A DNA stretch of 9,038 nucleotides from CAZQRW01 sp964596115 (GTDB lineage: Bacteria > Hydrothermota > UBA3072 > B12-G15): contig CAZQRW010000065.1 of assembly GCA_964596115.1 (NCBI GenBank), positions 1 to 9,038 on the forward strand, in the 5' to 3' direction. Positions 1 through 5,626 of the stretch are shown in pieces; positions within the stretch are counted from its first letter, which is position 1, and the number at the start of each line of letters is the position of its first letter. The position numbers and the translations under genes are program-made. Below the pieces are notes generated by a model. That model was not told where the DNA came from, did not search any database, and saw only the letters and a program-made list of their open reading frames with translations.

Positions 1-239
1 GCAAATATCCCTTTCAACTCTTCTGGAGCATAACGTGGGTATGTCATAATGTCCACTCTCTTTGACAAGTGGATACCCCAAACGACAAGAATCTCTTCAA
101 ATTCCTCTAATCCATCAAGACCTTCACTATATTTCTCAAGGATCTCAATTACTCCTTTTTCTTTCATATCTATATCCACATCCTCAGGATTTTTGAAAGG
201 GGTATGAATAAATCCAATCGGCTCAATTATAAATTTCAT
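1..239 (-). CDS. trmO: TrmO/TsaA-family tRNA methyltransferase, N-terminal part
   Basis: Open frame of 79 codons from an ATG at 239, cut by the window edge, so the C-terminal part is missing. The N-terminus has the family signature PIGFIHTPF (residues 7-15), followed by an acidic helix, then EGLDGLEEFEEILVVWGIH (39-57) and MTYPRYAPEELKGIF (65-79). These match the conserved GL-x-GF/L and P-x-G...GVFATR regions of the SAM-binding TrmO fold. In E. coli, TrmO N6-methylates t6A37 of tRNA-Thr; whether this divergent homologue has the same substrate is inference. Its ATG overlaps the TGA of the upstream peptidase gene (ATGA) and no Shine-Dalgarno is visible, so translation is probably coupled to that gene. 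The final VFATRSP-like segment cannot be checked here. Confidence 0.82.
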   Translation of the reverse strand, partial: MKFIIEPIGFIHTPFKNPEDVDIDMKEKGVIEILEKYSEGLDGLEEFEEILVVWGIHLSKRVDIMTYPRYAPEELKGIF

Positions 240-2224
240 CTTTTAGTTTTTTTCTCGCCGATATGTTCATCGATAAAACTATGTATAAATTCGAGTCTTT
301 TTATCCTTCTGTCAGGCCTTCCATGCCTTGATAAGCCGTGGGGTTCTTCCGGGAAAACAACCATCTTGACCTTTCTCTTGAGCAATTTGAGCGCTACATA
401 AAGTTCTTCACCCTGGTTTATGGGACATCTATAATCATTTTCGCTATGGATTATAAGTAGAGGCGTTTTTATATTTTCTACATACTTTAAAGGCGACATA
501 TTCCAGTAGAATTTAAAATTTCCTTTCTCCCACCAGTTGCCCTTAAATTCCTTTGGCCAAAGCCAGCCAAAGTCAGTGGTAAGAAAAGAGATCACATTAG
601 AAATACTCCTTTGAGTAACCGCAACCTTGAAAACATTTGTATGCCCTACTACCCAGTTTGTCATAAAACCTCCGTAACTCCCCCCAAGTACTCCCATTCT
701 TTTTTCATCGACATAGTCTAATTTTTTGAGTTTTTTTACAGCAGCATTTAGATCCTCCAAATCTGGTTCTCCCCAGTGGTTATGTAGGGCTTTAGCAAAT
801 TTTTCTCCATATCCCTGACTACCATGAGGATTTGAATAGAACACAACATAACCTTTATTCGCAAGGAACTGAAATTCATGGAAAAATGAATTTCCATAAA
901 GCATATGTGGGCCACCATGAATTTCATAGAGTAATGGATATTTCTTCCCCTTTTTAAATCCGACGGGTTTAATAATCCACCCTTGTATTTCGTCACCCTC
1001 TGCACCTTTGAAATTGAATTCCTCTGGTTCAACAACAATTTTATTTACAAAGAACTTTTGGTTGATGTCACTAACCTTTTTGAAATTATTCTTTTTATTT
1101 ATTAAATAGATATTGCCTGGATCTATGGGATTACTTGCTGCAAAAACAAAGTTTCCGTTTCCATCTGTATCATAACTATAAACATTAAAATTCCCTTGCA
1201 TAAGAGGGGTTATCTTTTTGTTTTTTATATTGATACTATAAATATAAGAATTCCCTTTATCCGATGCTGGGAAATATATATATTTCCCGTTCTTTGAGAA
1301 GCTAATGCTCATATTCGCAGAATTACCACTATCGTCAATTATGAGATTTTCACAGGAACGGTCAAATTTTTTGGATAAATTTACAGCTCCTTCCCCATTA
1401 ATGGGCGCCAACCATAGATACTCATTTCTCCAACCGCCCATATCATCAGGATGGAGTCTCCCTAAATATGCGATCTTTTTACCATCGGGTGAGAATACTG
1501 GATTACCCTTAGGACCATCAGGGGTTTTTAACTTTTTTTCCTTCTTTCCGAGTGTATCCACAATAAAAATGTCGATATAGAAAAATCGATCAACAATATC
1601 CTTATTTCTATTGGAAGAAAAGGTTACATACTTACCATCAGGAGAAAATTTTGGAGAATGATCACCATTTATTCCATTTGTAATTTTTTTAAGTTTCCCT
1701 GTTTTTACATTAAGGATATGAATATGGGGTTTCTCCCTTGGTAAGAAACCTTTTCCGTCAAGTTTATACCACACAGAATCAATATCCCTATATACAGGTG
1801 GCCCCTTTTTCTTATCCTTTTTTTCTTTCTTCATCTCCTCAGGCAAAAAGTATTCTACTGCAATCAATTTTCCATCAGGAGAGATATCAAAATCGCCATA
1901 AATTCCCTTCTCTTTTGAAACGGAAAATGCCTCTCCCCCATCGACAGGTATAGCCCAAATCCCACTAATTTTATCCTTTGTAAGAATGAAATATATAAAT
2001 CGATTGTCTGGAGACCACTTAATATTGCTAAATCTCTTCCTCTTCATATATAATCTCGGTTTACCAGAAATATCCGTTACATATAAATCGGAGAAATATT
2101 TGTTCTCTTTTTTGTCCATATATTCCACTCTATACGCATACCTTTTACCATCTGGCGAGATCGTTACTTCCCTTAAATATCTTATCTTGTAAAGATCTTC
2201 AGGTAAAAAACCTTCTTTTTTCAT
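236..2224 (-). CDS. S9 family prolyl oligopeptidase / acylaminoacyl-peptidase-like serine peptidase
   Basis: 662-residue serine peptidase. The N-terminal two thirds is a beta-propeller with repeated SPDGK/SPDNR blade motifs (near residues 23, 71, 115, 194, 245). The last third is an alpha/beta-hydrolase with oxyanion segment HGGP (436-439), nucleophile motif GGSYGG (Ser516), Asp597 in SENDYRCP and His629 in EEPHG. All three catalytic residues are present. The segment IDSVWYKLDGKGF (149-161), preceded by a lysine-rich linker, resembles the S9C acylaminoacyl-peptidase/DPP5 group. No signal peptide is visible, so it is probably cytoplasmic and trims short peptides. The start at 2224 is preferred because AGGAGG lies 4 nt upstream; an in-frame ATG at 2239 would add five residues (MIGGN) but has no such site. 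It lies 11 nt after the secretin stop and overlaps the trmO start by 4 nt. The link to its neighbours is probably only co-transcription. Confidence 0.93.
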   Translation of the reverse strand: MKKEGFLPEDLYKIRYLREVTISPDGKRYAYRVEYMDKKENKYFSDLYVTDISGKPRLYMKRKRFSNIKWSPDNRFIYFILTKDKISGIWAIPVDGGEAFSVSKEKGIYGDFDISPDGKLIAVEYFLPEEMKKEKKDKKKGPPVYRDIDSVWYKLDGKGFLPREKPHIHILNVKTGKLKKITNGINGDHSPKFSPDGKYVTFSSNRNKDIVDRFFYIDIFIVDTLGKKEKKLKTPDGPKGNPVFSPDGKKIAYLGRLHPDDMGGWRNEYLWLAPINGEGAVNLSKKFDRSCENLIIDDSGNSANMSISFSKNGKYIYFPASDKGNSYIYSINIKNKKITPLMQGNFNVYSYDTDGNGNFVFAASNPIDPGNIYLINKKNNFKKVSDINQKFFVNKIVVEPEEFNFKGAEGDEIQGWIIKPVGFKKGKKYPLLYEIHGGPHMLYGNSFFHEFQFLANKGYVVFYSNPHGSQGYGEKFAKALHNHWGEPDLEDLNAAVKKLKKLDYVDEKRMGVLGGSYGGFMTNWVVGHTNVFKVAVTQRSISNVISFLTTDFGWLWPKEFKGNWWEKGNFKFYWNMSPLKYVENIKTPLLIIHSENDYRCPINQGEELYVALKLLKRKVKMVVFPEEPHGLSRHGRPDRRIKRLEFIHSFIDEHIGEKKTKR

Positions 2225-2228
2225 ATTT

Positions 2229-2234
2229 CCTCCT
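2229..2234 (-). promoter_or_regulatory. Ribosome binding site deciding the S9 peptidase start
   Basis: The minus strand reads AGGAGG then AAAT then ATG (2224). This supports initiation at 2224 rather than at the upstream in-frame ATG at 2239, which overlaps the secretin stop codon (ATGA). The site falls in the 11-nt gap after the secretin stop. Confidence 0.75.
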
Positions 2235-2235
2235 A

Positions 2236-3384
2236 TCATTTAGATTTAACAATTTCTGGGTACAGAATGACGATAAGATCTTTTGTAACATCCCTCGTTG
2301 TCTCCCTTTTAAATAAATAGCCAAGAATAGGAATACTTTTAAGTATAGGTATCCCTGATTCTTCTTTTATCCTTTCTGTAGTTTTAAGTCCTGAAATAAT
2401 GAGGGTATCTCCATCCGTTATTCTAACAGTAGAAGACAAATCTTTACCATAAAAAATATTATATGGAGAAGATAGGTATATGTTTTTCGGGTATATTTTT
2501 CTTGCAGGTTTTTCAAGTGTTTCAGGCTTTTCAACTATTTGATTATACATTCTTTTAATCGAAATGTCCAGTTGAATATCTCCTTTATACCCGATATGGG
2601 GAATTGTATTCAAATATATGTTATCATTCAAGCTAAGTTCTCCTTCGTGATTGTTGAGTAATAAAATAGAAAACTCTTTTCCGTTTCTTTCAGTTCCCTT
2701 TTTTTCATTCTGCTCTATCTGCTCTAAATCAGACAAATGAAAATTACCTTGAACATTCAGGTCCGTCCTTTTCCCCTGGTAAAAATATTCTCTATAGGAA
2801 GCACCCAGAGAGAATTTCGAGATTATTTGAAAGATATCCAGGCCTAACTCCCTTGCCTTTTTTTCAGAAATTTCAACAATCTTCCCCCTGAGTAAAACCT
2901 GTCTTGGAGGTGTATCCAATATTGACACAACATTTCCTATGTCCTCTATCTTACTATCAACATCTGTGACAATAAGAACACCCAACTCATCGTTTGCCTG
3001 GATTGAACCATCCGGGGAAAGCCTTTCTCTTAGTGCCTCAATTAAACTCGATGGTGTCAGGTAATTAACTGGAATCATCTCTGTCTTTAATCTTAAAAAG
3101 CCTTTTGTCCCTATCTTGTCTATCTTCTTCACAAAGTTTACGAGATCGCTCAATTTTGGCTGATAATCAGTAATTATAAGCATATTCATCGGATCGTTTA
3201 CCTGAACAGAACCAAATTTTGTAAGGCGAGACCTCACAAATGGTTCAATTTCTGATGCCTTCACATTTTGTAGTTTGAGAAGCACTGTCTTTGTATTTGC
3301 ACCATAATCCCCAGTAACCTGAAGATTCATCTTCATCTCTCCAGTGGGGACAACAGACAAAATGATAGTAATTAAGTATATCAT
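2236..3384 (-). CDS. Short secretin-domain protein (GspD/PilQ-like)
   Basis: 382 residues. After a short hydrophobic N-terminus (MIYLITIILSVV, a weak signal peptide without a basic n-region) come two tandem secretin N1-type domains, at about 32-90 and 99-158. Each ends in the pattern V-x-x-ND/QAND...LIITD/LIVTD...I..ID/ILD. A secretin barrel domain follows (about 162-382), opening with RQVLLRGKIVEIS. It ends with TDGDTLIISGL and the hallmark GIPILKSIPILGYLF (344-358), then LIVILYPEIV. Secretins form multimeric outer-membrane gates for type II/III secretion, type IV pili and filamentous phage, but are usually about 400-700 aa or longer. There is no N0 domain, lipobox or recognisable pilotin-binding tail, and no secretion or pilus gene adjoins it. 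The start at 3384 is chosen because AAGGAGGT lies 4 nt upstream; an ATG at 3432 lies upstream of that site and inside the promoter spacer. Family membership is firm; the secretion role is inferred. Confidence 0.88.
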   Translation of the reverse strand: MIYLITIILSVVPTGEMKMNLQVTGDYGANTKTVLLKLQNVKASEIEPFVRSRLTKFGSVQVNDPMNMLIITDYQPKLSDLVNFVKKIDKIGTKGFLRLKTEMIPVNYLTPSSLIEALRERLSPDGSIQANDELGVLIVTDVDSKIEDIGNVVSILDTPPRQVLLRGKIVEISEKKARELGLDIFQIISKFSLGASYREYFYQGKRTDLNVQGNFHLSDLEQIEQNEKKGTERNGKEFSILLLNNHEGELSLNDNIYLNTIPHIGYKGDIQLDISIKRMYNQIVEKPETLEKPARKIYPKNIYLSSPYNIFYGKDLSSTVRITDGDTLIISGLKTTERIKEESGIPILKSIPILGYLFKRETTRDVTKDLIVILYPEIVKSK

Positions 3385-3388
3385 TATT

Positions 3389-3396
3389 ACCTCCTT
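3389..3396 (-). promoter_or_regulatory. Ribosome binding site deciding the secretin start
   Basis: Full-length AAGGAGGT followed by AATA and ATG at 3384. It sits downstream of the longer frame's ATG (3432), and residues 1-16 of that longer frame look like untranslated leader. This fixes the start at 3384. Confidence 0.8.
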
Positions 3397-3419
3397 CTCT
3401 TCTGTTGTTAATCTTACAG

Positions 3420-3448
3420 ATTGTAAATCCAAATATTTGAAAAATCAA
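3420..3448 (-). promoter_or_regulatory. Predicted sigma70-type promoter for secretin-peptidase-trmO unit
   Basis: On the minus strand, TTGATT (3448-3443) is followed after exactly 17 nt by TACAAT (3425-3420), a 5/6 match to TATAAT. Transcription would start near 3413, giving a leader of roughly 29 nt to the ATG at 3384 that includes the AAGGAGGT site. The -35 hexamer lies inside one arm of the hairpin at 3443-3465. The call rests on consensus and spacing only. Confidence 0.6.
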
Positions 3449-3465
3449 GGGGAAAATCCTTGATT
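3443..3465 (-). terminator. Inverted repeat, possible weak terminator of the upstream operon or operator
   Basis: Perfect 8-bp arms AATCAAGG and CCTTGATT around a 7-nt loop. Read on the minus strand, the second arm runs directly into a short T stretch (GATTTTTC), as in a factor-independent terminator for the operon ending at 3645. The stem is AT-rich and 180 nt downstream of that stop, so termination is uncertain. The same arm supplies the -35 box of the next promoter, so it could instead be a binding site. Confidence 0.35.
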
Positions 3466-3471
3466 CTAAGC

Positions 3472-3490
3472 AATGTCATTGCGAGACATT
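3472..3490. repeat. Small inverted repeat AATGTC/GACATT
   Basis: Perfect 6-bp arms (3472-3477 and 3485-3490) around ATTGCGA. The surrounding text TGTCATTGCGAG...GCAATCTC has the look of dispersed intergenic repeats common in bacterial genomes. It lies immediately next to the repeat copy at 3516-3556 and may be the other end of the same element. Confidence 0.5.
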
Positions 3491-3515
3491 CTTATCACCC
3501 GTAGTTCTGTGGGGC

Positions 3516-3556
3516 AATCTCGGGGTTATTGTCTTTTCTCACGAATCACGGTCTTT
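3516..3556. repeat. Dispersed intergenic repeat, copy A
   Basis: This 41-bp stretch, from AATCTCG through ATTGTCTT, TCTCACGA and TCACG to TCTTT, matches 8985-9025 at 35 of 41 positions without gaps and in the same orientation. Both copies lie in intergenic DNA 58-68 nt upstream of a predicted minus-strand promoter. Similarity may extend to the left, through a GACA-x-TC segment, but needs gaps there. Confidence 0.75.
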
Positions 3557-3563
3557 TTATGAC

Positions 3564-3593
3564 TTCCGCATTCCTACTTCTGAATTCCGCATT
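3564..3593. repeat. Direct repeat TTCCGCATT, two copies
   Basis: TTCCGCATT occurs at 3564-3572 and 3585-3593, a 21-nt period, in the non-coding spacer downstream of the outer-membrane protein gene. No coding frame uses it. Confidence 0.6.
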
Positions 3594-3600
3594 AATATGT

Positions 3601-3628
3601 ATCCTGTCTTTTCTTTATCCTGTCTTTT
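3601..3628. repeat. Direct repeat ATCCTGTCTTTT, two copies
   Basis: Identical 12-mers at 3601-3612 and 3617-3628, a 16-nt period, directly adjoining the TTCCGCATT repeats and just downstream of the outer-membrane protein stop codon. This looks like slippage-type or decayed repeat DNA; no function is evident. Confidence 0.6.
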
Positions 3629-3644
3629 TAGTAAGAGTCTCCTT

Positions 3645-4919
3645 TTAAAACTCGAACCTGAATTTTACATAAGCCATCTTGTATTCTTTCATCCCACCAA
3701 AGTATGTTCCTTTGTTACCAAAGGTTTGAAAGTATCCCGTACTAATTTTGCAATTATCATACGGATGGAATTCTATTTCTGGTATTACACTGTATGCAAG
3801 TGAATCTCCCCTCTTCTCACCTATACCAGCCAGGGTCATTTTCAGGTTATCAAAAATGTCCTTCTCTATCCTTCCAACAATATAATCACCTGGATTAGTG
3901 CTTTTATCATTTCCAATCATAACTTTTCTTTCAAAATCCATACCATGCACATACTGAACATTTATGTAAATATTATGTGGGAAGGTGTAATCCATACCTA
4001 TAGTTGTCCTGAAATATGGATCTTTCAGGTATGAAGTATCTATGGGAACAACGGCAATGATGTTACCCAATGTGTCAAACACAGGAGTATTTATCTTTGT
4101 GGAATACCTATCAGGCATAAAATAAGCAAACTCGCCCCATAAACCGATTGAGAAAAGTTCACCAGAATAGTCAAAGCCACCCACTTTCTCTCTATCAAAC
4201 CCGTATGTCTCATTGGATACGTAACCGACTGAATCTGGAACAGGGAACTTATCAAAACCATAATAGTATGAAAGCGACATATCAAAGTTCATAAGATTTG
4301 TAGATATCTTAAATGCATAGGAGCCATTCCTGGGAAGCAACGAAGGGAGGTGCGAATTCCCTACAGGAATGGCCCCTATCAATAGTGAATCAGATGGAAG
4401 AAGGGCAGGTGTAAAAGCCGGAATTCCAATAGCATTTAATGCCCATTGGTTCCAATAATAACTTATCTCGACAGAGAACGTGGGAATATGCTCCCCAAAT
4501 GTAAATGGATTGGAAAGGTCTATTGGATTAATATTATCTGTTGGATTGAATTTATCAGCAGTGCCCCACGCAATTCTCTGTTTCCCAATATTTAAATCAA
4601 GATTATTGATAAGGAAATCGCTTATAGAAAAGTACGCCTCATAAAGATTTATTGACAGGGGATAAAGACTCTCAATAGAGGAAAGATCCCTTGTATTTGA
4701 AACAGTAGAAAAATCATAGAATCTTGTATCAAAACTCAAGACACCACGTAAATGCGGACTACCTGTTTTCCCTTCTATCCTTAAATCATTGTAAATGGGA
4801 AAGTAAGGTGAGTTTCTTAAACCAGTAAAAGAAGTTTTCCCAATCTCAAGATACCCGCCAATATCTACAGCACCAAATAGCATAAAAGGAAACACAAAAA
4901 TAAAAGATATCCTTTTCAT
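3645..4919 (-). CDS. Outer-membrane beta-barrel protein, DUF1302-like
   Basis: 424 residues. A clear signal peptide (MKRISFIFVFPFMLFGA, about 1-17) is followed by alternating hydrophobic/polar beta-strands rich in Y/F/G/S and a C-terminal AYVKFRFEF. The final Phe with alternating aromatics is the usual signal for barrel insertion by the Bam machinery. The segment GKQRIAWGTADKFNPTD (112-128), continuing to NPIDL, resembles the conserved RQ-x-x-WG-x-AD...NP-x-D region of DUF1302-type outer-membrane proteins. These are often encoded beside MMPL exporters and LolA-like proteins. AAGGAGGT lies 5 nt before the ATG and overlaps the stop of the upstream gene, an 11-nt gap. It is the last gene of the operon and the likely outer-membrane partner of the exporter, as a receiver, channel or anchor. 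The substrate is unknown. Barrel nature is firm; family name and role are inferred. Confidence 0.82.
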   Translation of the reverse strand: MKRISFIFVFPFMLFGAVDIGGYLEIGKTSFTGLRNSPYFPIYNDLRIEGKTGSPHLRGVLSFDTRFYDFSTVSNTRDLSSIESLYPLSINLYEAYFSISDFLINNLDLNIGKQRIAWGTADKFNPTDNINPIDLSNPFTFGEHIPTFSVEISYYWNQWALNAIGIPAFTPALLPSDSLLIGAIPVGNSHLPSLLPRNGSYAFKISTNLMNFDMSLSYYYGFDKFPVPDSVGYVSNETYGFDREKVGGFDYSGELFSIGLWGEFAYFMPDRYSTKINTPVFDTLGNIIAVVPIDTSYLKDPYFRTTIGMDYTFPHNIYINVQYVHGMDFERKVMIGNDKSTNPGDYIVGRIEKDIFDNLKMTLAGIGEKRGDSLAYSVIPEIEFHPYDNCKISTGYFQTFGNKGTYFGGMKEYKMAYVKFRFEF

Positions 4920-4930
4920 CTTTTACCTCC

Positions 4931-5626
4931 TTATATCCTTTTTAGATTCCTTTTTGTGAAGATATTGTCTGGAAGGCCCTGGTTAAATTTTACATTCTTA
5001 AGTTTCATAATTGTCTTATGGTCTTTTTCAATATTTCTCATCTCTATGTATTGAGCAGACCAATAGTTATTAATCTTTTTATAATCCTTCATTATCATTT
5101 TTTTCTTCAATTTGTTCCCCTTGAAAAATTCCACACTTTTGATCAAATAAACATTTTTCTTCACAACCATTTTTAGCATTGAGTAATCTGTATCCTTACC
5201 TGGTTTTGGCGTTAACTTTAATACCCATGTTGAATCGTTCTCTGAAATAACCTTTGCATTCCAATCACCCTTATAATTAGATGAACCAAGGTCATCATAA
5301 GAAAAGTCTGTATCCATAAACGATTGTTTCTTAATATGAGAGGCAATCCTTCTAACTTTATTAAAAGATGGGAGATACACATACATCTTCTCTTCAGAGA
5401 GTGAGAGAAATCCAACCCCTCTATCCTCAGCAGGACTAAGGAATCTTATTAATCTATAATTTCCCTTCTCATACATCTTTGTGTCCCTCTCCTTTGTCTT
5501 TCCATTTTTATCGATCACAATGGTTTTCATTGTCGCTTCTCTATCCCTTGGTGCATTCATCAAGGAATCCACCTTACTTATAATTTGATTGCCTGTTATC
5601 GATAAAACTATTAATAGGTAAAACAT
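4931..5626 (-). CDS. LolA-like outer-membrane lipoprotein-sorting protein
   Basis: 231 residues, with a short hydrophobic signal sequence (MFYLLIVLSITG) for export to the periplasm. The body carries the hallmark segments of the LolA_like/COG2834 family: RFLSPAEDRGVGFLSL (61-76), MYVYLPSFNKVRRIAS (81-96) and QSFMDTDFSYDDL (101-113). It ends with DNIFTKRNLKR. The fold is a half-open beta-barrel that shields a lipid or acyl chain, as LolA and LolB do for lipoproteins. The RBS (GGAGGT) lies in the last codons of the exporter gene. The exporter's TAA is followed directly by this ATG, so translation is coupled. Position between an inner-membrane MMPL pump and an outer-membrane barrel suggests a periplasmic carrier for that pump's cargo. 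True lipoprotein sorting is not shown: no LolCDE genes are in view. Confidence 0.87.
   Translation of the reverse strand: MFYLLIVLSITGNQIISKVDSLMNAPRDREATMKTIVIDKNGKTKERDTKMYEKGNYRLIRFLSPAEDRGVGFLSLSEEKMYVYLPSFNKVRRIASHIKKQSFMDTDFSYDDLGSSNYKGDWNAKVISENDSTWVLKLTPKPGKDTDYSMLKMVVKKNVYLIKSVEFFKGNKLKKKMIMKDYKKINNYWSAQYIEMRNIEKDHKTIMKLKNVKFNQGLPDNIFTKRNLKRI

Noticed and set aside
2225..2239. ATG at 2239 as the peptidase start, giving an ATGA overlap
   Set aside because: AGGAGG lies 4 nt before the ATG at 2224, while nothing comparable precedes 2239. The five extra residues are not conserved-looking. The longer start cannot be fully excluded.
3385..3432. Upstream ATG (3432) extending the secretin by 16 residues
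   Set aside because: It lies before the strong AAGGAGGT site, adds a charged, non-conserved leader in front of the hydrophobic N-terminus, and lies inside the predicted promoter spacer, upstream of the expected transcription start.
3472..3628. CRISPR array
   Set aside because: The repeats are only 9-12 nt, occur twice each with different periods, and have no uniform spacers or cas genes nearby.
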